Assembly (NCBI RefSeq): GCF_002088945.1
Contig: NZ_NCSU01000016.1
Coordinates: 98,564-162,563, forward strand
DNA length: 64,000 nucleotides
Reading direction: 5' to 3'
Source: Henriciella pelagia
Lineage (GTDB): Bacteria; Pseudomonadota; Alphaproteobacteria; Caulobacterales; Hyphomonadaceae
Shown: piece after piece, positions 9,596 to 18,954 of the stretch
Position numbering within the stretch: position 1 is the first letter of the stretch
Layout: each line of letters begins with the position of its first letter
The notes under the pieces: generated by a model
Databases searched by the model: none
The model's input: only the letters and a program-made list of their open reading frames with translations
Told to the model about the DNA's origin: nothing
Made by a program: the position numbers and the translations under genes

Positions 9596-11088
9596 GCCGC
9601 TATAAAATCCGCATGCGACGGAAGTGAGCCTTCCGCCTTGGCGATGATCGCCTTGAGGTCTCGCATCATGCGCTGAAGCTGGTCGGAAGACAGTCGATCC
9701 GCCATGGCATGATAGCCCTTCGGCATCAGCCCCTGCCCGATCATGACCTGCACCCAGCTCGCCTCGCGGAACAAATCCTCGGCATCCTTCCAGAGCCGCC
9801 CGCCCGCTTCGAACAGCGCCATTTTGGCCCGCAAACTGTCGGGCACATCCATGTTCGCGCAATAGCGCCAGAACTCGGTATCGTCGCGTGCGGTGAGGTG
9901 GTAATGCAGGATCAGGAAGTCCCGCACCAGCTCATATTCATGCGCGACCTGACGGTTATATTCCTCAATGATGGCCGGCTCGAACCCGGCTGACGGGAAG
10001 AGTTCGATCAGGCGCGACACGTTCGACTGGATGAGATGGATCGATGTCGATTCCAGCGGCTCGAGGAAACCGCTCGACAGGCCGATGGACACGCAATTCT
10101 TCTTCCAGAACTTCTCCCGCCGCCCCGTCGTGAAGCCGAGCGGACGCGGCTCGCCAATTGCTTCAGCGTCGAGGTTTGCGAGCAGGATGTCGCTCGCCTC
10201 ATCGACACTGATGAAGCTGTCGCAGAACACATGCCCATTGCCCGTGCGATGCTGCAGCGGGATCCGCCACTGCCAGCCCGCACCATGCGCGGTTGCCTTC
10301 GTATACGGAACAAGCGGGTTCTTGCGCTGGCTGCCCACGGCGACCGCCCTGTTACACGGCAGCCATTTCGACCAGTCCTGATACCCGACGCCGAGTGAGC
10401 CATTGATCAGCAGCCCGCGAAAGCCCGAACAGTCAATGAAGAGATCGCCCGAAACCTGTTGCCCGCTCTCCAGACCGACCGACTTGATGAAGCCGCTTTC
10501 CCCATGGAGCGAGACATCATTGATCTTGCCTTCGATGCGCTTGACGCCTTCCTTCTCGGCATAGTGGCGCAAATAGGCCGCATAAAGCCCGGCATCGAAA
10601 TGGAAGGCATAGGCAAGCCCCGTCATCGACGTATTGCCGACCCGCTCCATCCGTCCAAACTTGTTCGCATACGCCACTTTATGGTGAAGCGAATAATCCC
10701 AGAGGCTGGCATCGCTGCCCTCTGCGCGCGCTTTCAGCCAGTACTGGTGAAACGACAGGCTCGCGAGATTGATGCCTGGGTCGCCGAACGTATGCAGATA
10801 GCTGTCGCCGCGCCGTCCCCAATTGTTGAACTCGATACCCAGCTTGAAGGTCGCGCGCGTCTTGCGCACGAAATCATCCTCATCAAGGCCGAGCACGCCG
10901 TTCAGCCGCCGGATCTGCGGAATGGTCGCCTCGCCCACGCCGACCGTTCCGATTGCGTCGGATTCCACCAGCACGATCTCGATGGCAGACGGCAGCAGCC
11001 GCGCCATCGCCGCCGCCGTGATCCAGCCTGCGGTCCCGCCGCCGACAATCACCACCTTGCTGATCTGCTGAGCCTTCACACCGCTCAC
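9571..11088 (-). CDS. tryptophan 7-halogenase family flavoprotein (copy 2)
   Basis: This is a 505-residue paralogue of the convergent neighbour, with GGGTAGWITAAAM (17-29), conserved Lys82 in ATFKLGI, WQWRIP and EPLESTSIH. The most upstream start is a GTG at 11088. The gene lies downstream of, and on the same strand as, the large TonB receptor, with a 109-base gap that holds a hairpin, so it may be partly co-transcribed. Its C-terminus (HCNADLQ) is encoded on the same bases as the C-terminus of copy 1 (YCKSALQ), read from the other strand. Halogenation of a free small molecule or of a surface component are both possible; neither is shown by the sequence. Confidence 0.9.
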   Translation of the reverse strand: MSGVKAQQISKVVIVGGGTAGWITAAAMARLLPSAIEIVLVESDAIGTVGVGEATIPQIRRLNGVLGLDEDDFVRKTRATFKLGIEFNNWGRRGDSYLHTFGDPGINLASLSFHQYWLKARAEGSDASLWDYSLHHKVAYANKFGRMERVGNTSMTGLAYAFHFDAGLYAAYLRHYAEKEGVKRIEGKINDVSLHGESGFIKSVGLESGQQVSGDLFIDCSGFRGLLINGSLGVGYQDWSKWLPCNRAVAVGSQRKNPLVPYTKATAHGAGWQWRIPLQHRTGNGHVFCDSFISVDEASDILLANLDAEAIGEPRPLGFTTGRREKFWKKNCVSIGLSSGFLEPLESTSIHLIQSNVSRLIELFPSAGFEPAIIEEYNRQVAHEYELVRDFLILHYHLTARDDTEFWRYCANMDVPDSLRAKMALFEAGGRLWKDAEDLFREASWVQVMIGQGLMPKGYHAMADRLSSDQLQRMMRDLKAIIAKAEGSLPSHADFIAAHCNADLQ

Positions 11089-11143
11089 CCTATACTCGCC
11101 TTGCGCCTCACCAGACTACGCCTGCTCCCCCCAAACAGAAAGA

Positions 11144-11169
11144 GCCTGCCCTCCCTGAGGAGAACAGGC
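11144..11169 (-). terminator. hairpin after the TonB receptor gene
   Basis: On the minus strand, GCCTG-N16-CAGGC with inner CTCC/GGAG pairing forms an imperfect stem, followed by TCTTTCTGTTT. It lies between the receptor stop (11198) and the second halogenase start (11088). It may end or attenuate the receptor transcript. Confidence 0.45.
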
Positions 11170-11197
11170 CCAGTCCGGGAGGAAACATCATCGATGT

Positions 11198-13987
11198 CTA
11201 AAAGGACTTCGACACCGTGATGTTATAGGTCGTGCCGTAGAGTTCATGACGGCTCGGGAAGGTCACACTCGAGTCGACCGTCTGGTTCTCGGTCACGAAC
11301 GGTTCGTCGGTGAGATTGAAGATCTCGAAATTCACGCCGAAGCCTTCAAGCGCTCCGTGCTCCCACTCATAGCCAACCTGCAGGTCGACAATCGTCTCGT
11401 CCTGCGCCTGCGCACCGGTGAGCGACCCATCGAACAGCGGCACTTCCGACAGGAAGCCGGAACGGTGGCGAGCGCTCACCCGGGCGCGGAAGCCATGATT
11501 CTCGTAATAGACATCGCCTGACCAGACCGTGTCGGAATAGCCCGGAATGTCGATTGCGCTGCCCGACGCATCGTCGATGCTGGCATCGGCATAGGTGTAG
11601 CTCGCATTGAAGCCAAAACCGGCCAGGTCTTCGGGCAGGTAATTGTCGAGGTTCATGCGAAGCGTCGCTTCGATACCGGTGATCGAGCCATCGGAGAAAT
11701 TGTCCACGCCGTTGAGACGCGTCAGCGCCACGTCCGGATTGGCATCGAGGAAATCACCAAGACCGCCAGACCGGATGATCTGCGTGCCATCGATCAGCGA
11801 CGGATTATCCACCACCCAGTCCTCAAGTTCCTTGTGGAACAGGGCAATCGAGATCGCCGTCGTGGCGTCGAAATACTTCTCGAAGGCAAGGTCGAAACTG
11901 GTCGACTTGTAGGGCTCCAGGAACGGGTTGCCGCCGCCCAGCGCGAAGCAGGTATTGGCTGGCGTCACCGGCGCGATGACCGTGTCCGGCAGCTGGTCGG
12001 AATCGGTGTCGATACAGACCTGCGGATTGGTCGAGAGCTGCTGGTTCGCCGCCATCTGGTCGAGACGCGGACGCGTTACGGTCTGCGCAGCCGCCGCCCG
12101 GATGAAGGTGTCCGGCTTCACCTCAAAGGAGAGGTTGAGGCTCGGCAGCCAGTTCTCATAGCTATACTCGACCGTCTGCAGGAACTGGTTCGCACCGAAG
12201 TTCAGCGTGCCGTTCGATTTTTGCGTCGTGTCGACATATTGCAGGCCGACATTACCGCGGACCGGGACGTCGCCCAGCGCCGAGTTGATATTGGCCATCG
12301 CATAGATCGTGGTGATCTCTTCCTCGACGCGCCATTCTGTGTCGAAGGTCGCCTTCTCCACATTATAGGTGCCGTCGCGCAGGAAGGAGGACGGGTCATA
12401 GGCGATGATATCGAACCCGATATCGCCTGTATCCGTCTTGCCAACAATCTTGTTGCCAGGGATGGTGAGCGAGCCATTGACCCATGTATCGCCAGCACGA
12501 AGGAAGGACTCATTGGAGTCGAAATTTTTCTCGCGACTGGTCAGCAACACACCGCCCGTCAGGCCGGAAATAAAGCTGTTGTCGAGATCATATTCGGCTT
12601 CGAGGCGCAGCTGGTCGAGCTCATCATCGATCTTCGGCTGCTTGATGAAGCCGACCTGGCCCCAGCCGCCCGGATCGGTCAGCAGCACTGTGCCCGGATC
12701 GGTATAGTCGAGACCATGGATGATGTTGTACGCGCCATCATTCGGGAAGCCGAAGATCAGCGTATCGGTCGGCCCCGCTCCGGCAAAGCCAGTGCCTGCA
12801 TAGGACTCGTAATCGATGTCATTGCGCTCCAGCGTCGAGCGCGAATAGTCGCCAATCAGGGTCAGCCGGTCCGTAAGCTCATAGGACGAGTTGAGGCCGA
12901 ACGCCCAGATCTCGGCCGTATTGCCTTCAGTATCGGTGCGCAGGAAGGTCGTGACATCCTCATAGGCCGCCGCATCGGCAAAGCCTGAATTTCCGCCCGT
13001 GCCGACAAAGTCCGCCGTCGACCAGGATGCAATCGGCGTCTCGACACCGCGGAAGATGCCGGAATCTTCGGTGTCGGTGTAGAAGGCATCGATCGCCGTG
13101 TGCCAGCGGCTATTCGGTTCGAATTCCAGCGCGCCTGCCACCGAGGTGCGCTCGAAATCGCGCGAAACCACACCGGTGCGCGGGTTGTCGCTCGGATAGA
13201 CAAGGCCCGTCGCCGGGTCGATGGAAGTCTGCCCCGAATTGGTCTTCAGCTCGCGGGAGAAGAACTGCGTCGGGTTGGACTGCACCGTGGCAGCCAGCGA
13301 CCAGCCAATCGTGCCGGCTTCATTCTGGTCGATATACGACCCGAAGAACCGGTAGCCATCATCATCCACATCGGGATTGAGCTGGCCATTATCATTGACG
13401 CTGTACTTGGCGGAGAAGTTCAGCTTGCGTTCGGTATAGTCCAGCGGGCGAACGGTGCGCAGGTCCACTGCGCCTGCAATACCCGTCGCCGCGAGCCGTG
13501 CATCCGGCGTCTTGTAGACCACCCCCTGCGCGACAAGTTCGGACGGGAACTGGTCAAACTCGACGCCGCGATTATTGCCGGCGGACACCACTTCGCGGCC
13601 ATTCCAGAGCGCGAGGGAGAAGTCCGGGCCAAGACCGCGAATGGAAATCTGTTGCGAGCGGCCGCGCACACGCTGCGCCGTCACACCCGGAAGGCGCGCC
13701 AGCGAGTCGGCAATCGAAAGGTCAGGCAGCTTGCCAATGTCTTCGGCGGAAATCGCCTCGACAATGGAGGTCTCATTCTTCTTGGTGTTCAGAGAGTTCT
13801 GGATCGAGCCCTTGATGCCTTTGACCGTCACGGTACCCAGCCGCGCGGTATCGTCTTCATCACCTGGCTGATCGACCGTGACCGGATCGTCAGCATCCTG
13901 CGCCATGGCGGGCGCGCTCGCGAAGAATAGTACACCCGTGGCAGCGCCCATGAGCAGGCGGCCTCGAACCGAATTCGAAATACCCAT
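11198..13987 (-). CDS. TonB-dependent outer-membrane receptor, maltodextrin-locus type (MalA-like)
   Basis: This 929-residue receptor has a Sec signal peptide (cleavage near APAMAQ, about residue 29). A TonB-box-like stretch (LGTVTVKG) comes next, then a plug domain (IADSLARLPGVTAQ, ISIRGLGPD, LALWNGREV) and a long 22-strand-type barrel ending in phenylalanine. It fits the TonB-Xanth-Caul group, which includes the Caulobacter maltose receptor MalA. The gene follows GGGAGGAAATT and has a long upstream region with a TATAAT (14096-14091, minus strand) and palindromes related to the operator of the amylolytic operon. I infer TonB/ExbBD-energised uptake of maltodextrins across the outer membrane, feeding the periplasmic GH97 and GH13 enzymes. 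Confidence 0.9.
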   Translation of the reverse strand: MGISNSVRGRLLMGAATGVLFFASAPAMAQDADDPVTVDQPGDEDDTARLGTVTVKGIKGSIQNSLNTKKNETSIVEAISAEDIGKLPDLSIADSLARLPGVTAQRVRGRSQQISIRGLGPDFSLALWNGREVVSAGNNRGVEFDQFPSELVAQGVVYKTPDARLAATGIAGAVDLRTVRPLDYTERKLNFSAKYSVNDNGQLNPDVDDDGYRFFGSYIDQNEAGTIGWSLAATVQSNPTQFFSRELKTNSGQTSIDPATGLVYPSDNPRTGVVSRDFERTSVAGALEFEPNSRWHTAIDAFYTDTEDSGIFRGVETPIASWSTADFVGTGGNSGFADAAAYEDVTTFLRTDTEGNTAEIWAFGLNSSYELTDRLTLIGDYSRSTLERNDIDYESYAGTGFAGAGPTDTLIFGFPNDGAYNIIHGLDYTDPGTVLLTDPGGWGQVGFIKQPKIDDELDQLRLEAEYDLDNSFISGLTGGVLLTSREKNFDSNESFLRAGDTWVNGSLTIPGNKIVGKTDTGDIGFDIIAYDPSSFLRDGTYNVEKATFDTEWRVEEEITTIYAMANINSALGDVPVRGNVGLQYVDTTQKSNGTLNFGANQFLQTVEYSYENWLPSLNLSFEVKPDTFIRAAAAQTVTRPRLDQMAANQQLSTNPQVCIDTDSDQLPDTVIAPVTPANTCFALGGGNPFLEPYKSTSFDLAFEKYFDATTAISIALFHKELEDWVVDNPSLIDGTQIIRSGGLGDFLDANPDVALTRLNGVDNFSDGSITGIEATLRMNLDNYLPEDLAGFGFNASYTYADASIDDASGSAIDIPGYSDTVWSGDVYYENHGFRARVSARHRSGFLSEVPLFDGSLTGAQAQDETIVDLQVGYEWEHGALEGFGVNFEIFNLTDEPFVTENQTVDSSVTFPSRHELYGTTYNITVSKSF

Positions 13988-14034
13988 AATTTCCTCCCTG
14001 ACAGCGAGCTTATCAACGTCGCATGCCCCTCTAT

Positions 14035-14046
14035 CGCAAATTTGCG
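14035..14046. promoter_or_regulatory. palindrome CGCAAATTTGCG upstream of the TonB receptor
   Basis: This perfect 12-base palindrome lies between a TATAAT at 14091-14096 (minus strand) and the receptor start at 13987. It shares the GCAAA/TTTGC half-sites with the operator candidates at 1143 and 14155 but has a shorter centre, so it is a possible second operator. Confidence 0.3.
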
Positions 14047-14154
14047 CAAATGAGGCAAACCCTTTTCGAAAGGAAAATTACCACAAACCCATTATAGCTT
14101 TATTTTTACGTGATTTTTTGTGATTGCAAAAGCCTGAAAACCCGGATGCAGACG

Positions 14155-14168
14155 TGCAAAATATTGCA
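14155..14168. promoter_or_regulatory. palindromic operator candidate, TGCAAAATATTGCA
   Basis: TGCAA-N4-TTGCA closely resembles the palindrome at 1143-1156. It lies about 60 bases upstream of a minus-strand TATAAT and 170 bases upstream of the TonB receptor gene. The shared motif suggests that one regulator controls both the receptor and the amylolytic operon. Confidence 0.45.
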
Positions 14169-14202
14169 CATGCGAAGTAAATCTCGGCCAGAATCGCCAA
14201 AG

Positions 14203-14230
14203 GCCGCCAGCGCTGCCGCCGCGGCTTTTT
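14203..14230. terminator. GC-rich hairpin with T-run, possible bidirectional terminator
   Basis: GCCGC-N13-GCGGC is followed by TTTTT on the plus strand; on the minus strand the stem is followed by CTTT. It lies 20 bases past the stop of the M14 peptidase gene, which is on the minus strand, so the better T-run is on the opposite strand from the gene it would serve. Confidence 0.35.
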
Positions 14231-14249
14231 ACTTGCGATTTCAGGATTG

Positions 14250-15449
14250 TCAGTCCGCGGCGCTCGCGTCCGTCAGGGCAAACTCGATGAGTGACTCTGC
14301 AATCTGCTCGGCCGTACAGGCGATGTTCGCCTCGGCCTCGTCATCACCAAACTCCACCGTGATCCCCGGCGCGCCAAGCGTCGCCAGGGCCCAGGATTTC
14401 GACGTCCCGCTCGTCTCATTATGTCCGAAGATCCATTCCGGCTGCGTGCAGGACGGGTCATCCAGCGTCCCCTGCAGGAATGGCAGAAGCGCTGCATCCG
14501 GCGACGCATTCTCGAAGGGCGGCGAATAGATCAGCGTGCGCCAGGTCGAATGAAAATCGAGGAAGGCCAGCACCCGCCTGCCCCCCGCTTCTCGCTCCAG
14601 ATACGCTGTCAGCGCCGCGATCTCCGGCTGGGCCTGCGTGTACCAGTCGCGGTTGAGATCAACCCCACCCATATTCAGCCGCCAATGCCCATGCTCGACC
14701 CCGTCCGGATTGGCGACCGGAACCGTGATCAGGAGATGATCGCCCCAGAAGCCGGCAGGCGCCGTCTCCAGCAGGTGCTCGACGAAAGCCTGATAACCCT
14801 TGGCACCGGTAACCTCCGGCGGATGCTGGCGCGTCAGCGCGATGATGACCGTTCCCGCATTGCTTGCGCCCTTGGTGAACGCAGAAAGCTCGCGCCCCTC
14901 CATCGACCGGCCATACACGGCCTCATCAAAACCATGCTCCACGGCCAGGGCACGCATCGAGGACAGCGCCGCCTGCACTGTCAGCAAAGGATGGCCGGCC
15001 ACCACAGTCGTGCCCCGCGCCGCGTCGAAAGAGATGACCGCCCGGTGCTCGTCTTCGCTGACTTGCGTCGCCGCACCATCAAGCTTCGACCAGGTCCCGT
15101 CCCCATCCCTCAGCCAGGGCGAATAGCGGTGCTCATAATCCTTATAGTCGAGCGTTACTGAAGCTGGCCCAGACCGCGCGGCATCAACGGCAAAGGCATA
15201 CCACGGGCTCGGATTGATCGGACCCGAGGTCGAAGTCTCCGCCATCACCGAAAGCGTAATCGCGCCATCCTCGCCGACCGTGCAGCCATGCTGCCCGCCT
15301 GACGGAAAGTCAGCCGATATCGCCAGCCCCCCGCTCTCGCACAGCACCTCGCCATACCGGAAATCGTTCGCAGGCGCGGTGACGCAGGCCGCAAGCCAGG
15401 CCGAAGCAAGGAGAGCGCCCGGCACGCCGCATTTCAGCTTGCCGGGCAT
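14250..15449 (-). CDS. M14 family zinc carboxypeptidase lipoprotein
   Basis: The open frame extends to 15737, but that stretch is antisense-like within the receptor gene. The real start is ATG 15449, which opens a lipoprotein signal (SAWLAAC, Cys22) and gives 399 residues. Zinc ligands are His209 and Glu212 in RQHPPE and His300 in DFHSTW. Asn266-Arg267 in LNRDW would bind the substrate carboxylate and Glu366 in ITVEFG is the catalytic base, so the M14 site is complete. The family removes C-terminal residues from peptides. The gene starts eight bases after the stop of the STN-type TonB receptor, so the two are co-transcribed, and I infer trimming of imported peptides in the periplasm. Confidence 0.88.
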   Translation of the reverse strand: MPGKLKCGVPGALLASAWLAACVTAPANDFRYGEVLCESGGLAISADFPSGGQHGCTVGEDGAITLSVMAETSTSGPINPSPWYAFAVDAARSGPASVTLDYKDYEHRYSPWLRDGDGTWSKLDGAATQVSEDEHRAVISFDAARGTTVVAGHPLLTVQAALSSMRALAVEHGFDEAVYGRSMEGRELSAFTKGASNAGTVIIALTRQHPPEVTGAKGYQAFVEHLLETAPAGFWGDHLLITVPVANPDGVEHGHWRLNMGGVDLNRDWYTQAQPEIAALTAYLEREAGGRRVLAFLDFHSTWRTLIYSPPFENASPDAALLPFLQGTLDDPSCTQPEWIFGHNETSGTSKSWALATLGAPGITVEFGDDEAEANIACTAEQIAESLIEFALTDASAAD

Positions 15450-15456
15450 CGCAAGC

Positions 15457-18400
15457 CTAGAACGTCTTGCGGACGCTGGCATAGACGAAGCGGCCCTGCG
15501 GGCTGTGCAGCGTGCCGAGATAGCCAAAGGATTCTTCTGCAAGGGGCGGCTCCTCATCGAACACATTGCGCGCACCGACCCGCAGGCGGAGCGGCTTGTC
15601 GCCGTCTTCGCCGAGCGTGTACTGCACATAGGCATTGTGACGGATGTCGGAGTCGACTGTCCAGAACTCGCCCGTGTCATCATTCGTCGCGGACGTGTCG
15701 AACACTTCATCGACATAGGTGGTGAACCAGCCAGCACCCCACGGCCCCATGCGCCAGGTCAGAGAGCCGGAGAAACGCCATTCAGGACGCCCGTTCTGCT
15801 TGATCAGGTCGCCGACGCCGGAAAGGTTGGCAACATCGCTGATCTCACCGGCCGCCTGCGCGGCCAGGATACCCGCTTCGACCGACGAGATATCCTGATT
15901 GAAAGTGAGCAGCTGCGCCGCATTCAGCTTCACGCTGAAATCGCCGGCCGGCGTGTCATCGATATCGTAATAGATCGCATAGTCGATGCCTTCGACGTCG
16001 CGCGGCAGGAAGTTGTAGTAATTGTCCTCGACATAGAGGATCTCGCCCGCCGGCTCGAGACCGGTGCCGGCAAAGTCGGCAATATTCTGCGCCGTTGGCG
16101 CGGCACGTACCACGGCCGGATTGAAGCTGCCGCGCGTGCGCAGCAGATAGTCGAGCACGATGTGATTGTCGTCACCAAAGATGCCGACCACGTCTTCCTG
16201 CTCGATCGACCAGTAATCGGCCGTCAGCGTCAGGCTGCCATATTCGGCCGGCATGAACGTCGCATCGAACACCAGGCCAGCGGTGAAGTTTTCGGACTCT
16301 TCGGGGCCAAGATCGGTATTGCCCGCACGCTGGCTGGACACAGCCTGCGTGCGTGCGCAGGCATTGAAGTCCGCAATCCGCCCGGCCCGCACATCCGCCT
16401 CACACTGGATGAAATCCTGCCGGTTGTTGACCCGCTCCAGATCCTCCTGGAATTGCTGTTGCAGGTTCGGCGCCTTGAAGCCTTCCGACCAGGCCGACCG
16501 CACCAGAAGGAAGTCCGCAGGCCTCCAGGCCAGCGCGACTTTCGGCTTCGCAACGCTGCCGAACAGATTGTAGTGCTCATAGCGGCCAGCAATCTGCAGG
16601 TCGAGCGATTGCACAAACGGAATCTCCATCTCCTCAGAGACCAGCGGGATGGCAAATTCGGCAAAGGCAGAGAACACTTCCCGGTCACCTGACGAGTCCA
16701 GCGTTGGGCTGGAGCCCATGACATCGCTGGTCAGCTCGCCCGAATTCGGCCCGAGGAACTGGATCGTGCCGTTGAGACGCGGGTCGCGCTCATCGGTGAA
16801 TTCCTCCAGTCGCGCTTCGGTGCCGAGCGCCATGCCAACATCGCCGCCCGGCAGCGTGAAGAGGTCGGGCCGCGACACCTTGAAGTCGATCATGGCAAGG
16901 CTGGTCGTGGAGATGCGGTAAACATCCACGGTGAAATCATCGAAGGTCGACGCCTCGCTTGGCGTGCCGTCGCCATTCTCAGACAGCGGCAACCCGCCGC
17001 CATTGAACGGGTTGTAGGCATCCGGCGTCGACAGGCCGAGCGCCCTCTGGAACAGCGTGTTTGACAGCCGGTTGGTGACGTCTTCCGTGCGCGCCGAGGA
17101 AATCAGCGCAGCCGTTTCCCAGTCATACCCGCCCGCTTCGCCGCGAAACCCGCCGAGCAGGCGGTAGGTGCGATTTTCGACATTGATCATCCGCGGTCCG
17201 GTATCGACCGGACGATAGCGACGAAGGTCAATGTCGAGACCGCCAGCCGGAATGTTGAGCCCCGGCAAGCGGTTGGGCGAGCCCACGGCGCCCAGCGGGT
17301 TGTAATAGTTTGAGGCCGGGATGATGTGGCGCTCAGCGGTCAGCTGGGAGGATGCTTCCCGCTGGGCTTCGGAGCTCGCGCCATAGAACCCGGCCTCTCC
17401 GAAGAATTCGACGCCGTTCGCAAACTCGTTGGTCAGCGTCGCGAAGAGGTTCAACCGCTCGACACCATTGCTGAGCGTGCGCAGGTCGTTGACATTGTAA
17501 TAGGCGGCGACGTTGCTGGTCGCATTGCCGTCATCATAACAGATCCCGTCGCCTGCCGGCGCGAGGCAGCCGGCTTCACTATCCGGCTGCACATGGAAAC
17601 CGCCGGAGCCATTGGTAAAGCCGGGCACCGACACCGCCGCCCCGGTGACCGGATCAAGTGCGGTAAAGGCACCCCAGGCAGAGTTTGACGAGGTGCCGTT
17701 GAACTGGCTGTCACCGGCCCAGCTCTCCGGCAGCAATCCTCGAAGGTCTGCATTCGCGCTGAACGCTTTCTCTGAGGCAAAGACCGGGTCGCGGTCGGTA
17801 TAGGAGCCGAACAGCGACACATGGGTGTTGCCATTATTGTACGACTCGCCGGCCCGGAAGGAGAAATTGTACTCCATCGAATCCGTGCCCTCTTCACCGC
17901 CTGCGCGAAGCTCGGCTTCGAAGCCAGAAAAGTCATCGGCAAGCACTGTATTCACCACACCCGCCACAGCGTCCGTCCCGTAAAGCGCCGATGCGCCATC
18001 AAGCAGGACTTCCACCCGGCTGACACCCATCACAGGGATCGCATTCACGTTCGGCGAAACCACTGGCACAAGGTTTTCAGACTGGGTGCCCGGATGGTTC
18101 ACCATGCGCCGGCCATTCAGCAGCGCCAGCGTATTGCCCGTGCCGAGCGCCCGGAGATTGATCGAGGCCACGTCGCCGCGTGCCGAATTGATGCCGCCGG
18201 ACACGTTTTCGGTACTGTTAAAGGCCACATCGCCCATTTGCGGGATCGACCGGAACAGGTCATCGCCGGACACCGAGGCGATCGCATCAATATCTGTCGC
18301 GTCGACGACCGAGACCGGCAGTGCACCACCGGAATCCAGCCCGACAATTTGCGAGCCGACAACAATGACCTTGTCCTGCCTTAACTGGCTGTCCTGTACG

Positions 18401-18861
18401 GGCTCGGGTTCCGGCGTGGAGGTCGTCTCAGGCTCAGCTGGCGTCGCCTGGACCCGCACGGTCTGGTTTCGGGCCGCGCGCTGGGCCTGCGCCGGGCGGG
18501 TGCTGGAGGCGCGCGTTGCCGCTTTCGGCGAATTGGCCGCCACCACCATATAGGCTCCGCTGGCGTCACGCTTGCTGACAAAATCGGTCCCGGCGAGAAG
18601 CCGCTCCAGCGCTTCTTCCTTGGAATAGGTGCCCGCAACACCCGGCGCTTCCACGCCGTCGATCTGGTCCGTGCGATAGATAAGATCGCTGCCCGACTGG
18701 TTGATATAGGCCGTCAGCGCCGCCTTCATCTCGCCTTCCGGAATATCGAACTGGACCGCATCGCCCTGCGCGACAGCCGTCCCGGCTGCAATACACATGG
18801 CAAGGAGGCTTACGCTGGGTTTGAGATTGCTGGTCACGTCTATCAAGTCCCTCTGCTTCAT
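15457..18861 (-). CDS. TonB-dependent receptor with STN signalling domain
   Basis: This is a receptor of about 1,134 residues. ATG 18861 opens a clean signal peptide (SVSLLAMCIAAGTAVAQ); frame-open ATGs at 18885 and 18927 add residues unlike a signal. After it comes a secretin/TonB N-terminal (STN) domain (about 35-90, FDIPEGEMKAALTAY, SDLIYRTDQ) and a Pro/Thr/Glu-rich linker. The plug follows (DLFRSIPQMGD, NLRALGTGNTLALLNGRR), then a barrel ending VRKTF. STN domains contact a FecR-type protein to signal ligand binding. Adjacent upstream genes encode FecR and FecI homologues, and a peptidase follows, so this is a self-inducing transport system, probably for peptides. Confidence 0.92.
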   Translation of the reverse strand: MKQRDLIDVTSNLKPSVSLLAMCIAAGTAVAQGDAVQFDIPEGEMKAALTAYINQSGSDLIYRTDQIDGVEAPGVAGTYSKEEALERLLAGTDFVSKRDASGAYMVVAANSPKAATRASSTRPAQAQRAARNQTVRVQATPAEPETTSTPEPEPVQDSQLRQDKVIVVGSQIVGLDSGGALPVSVVDATDIDAIASVSGDDLFRSIPQMGDVAFNSTENVSGGINSARGDVASINLRALGTGNTLALLNGRRMVNHPGTQSENLVPVVSPNVNAIPVMGVSRVEVLLDGASALYGTDAVAGVVNTVLADDFSGFEAELRAGGEEGTDSMEYNFSFRAGESYNNGNTHVSLFGSYTDRDPVFASEKAFSANADLRGLLPESWAGDSQFNGTSSNSAWGAFTALDPVTGAAVSVPGFTNGSGGFHVQPDSEAGCLAPAGDGICYDDGNATSNVAAYYNVNDLRTLSNGVERLNLFATLTNEFANGVEFFGEAGFYGASSEAQREASSQLTAERHIIPASNYYNPLGAVGSPNRLPGLNIPAGGLDIDLRRYRPVDTGPRMINVENRTYRLLGGFRGEAGGYDWETAALISSARTEDVTNRLSNTLFQRALGLSTPDAYNPFNGGGLPLSENGDGTPSEASTFDDFTVDVYRISTTSLAMIDFKVSRPDLFTLPGGDVGMALGTEARLEEFTDERDPRLNGTIQFLGPNSGELTSDVMGSSPTLDSSGDREVFSAFAEFAIPLVSEEMEIPFVQSLDLQIAGRYEHYNLFGSVAKPKVALAWRPADFLLVRSAWSEGFKAPNLQQQFQEDLERVNNRQDFIQCEADVRAGRIADFNACARTQAVSSQRAGNTDLGPEESENFTAGLVFDATFMPAEYGSLTLTADYWSIEQEDVVGIFGDDNHIVLDYLLRTRGSFNPAVVRAAPTAQNIADFAGTGLEPAGEILYVEDNYYNFLPRDVEGIDYAIYYDIDDTPAGDFSVKLNAAQLLTFNQDISSVEAGILAAQAAGEISDVANLSGVGDLIKQNGRPEWRFSGSLTWRMGPWGAGWFTTYVDEVFDTSATNDDTGEFWTVDSDIRHNAYVQYTLGEDGDKPLRLRVGARNVFDEEPPLAEESFGYLGTLHSPQGRFVYASVRKTF

Positions 18862-18954
18862 TGAGTGCCGCCCGATCTGGAGCATCCGGATCTGCCCGGT
18901 TAAGGGATCAGACGAGCCGGCTCCCAATAGCCATCAAAAAAGTTCGCGGGCGGA

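Noticed and set aside
11834..12988. 384-residue plus-strand frame
   Set aside because: It lies antisense within the TonB receptor barrel; composition is Arg/Ile/Gly-biased shadow coding.
15450..15737. N-terminal extension of the M14 peptidase frame
   Set aside because: It overlaps the receptor gene's 3' end and would bury the lipoprotein signal at residue 97.
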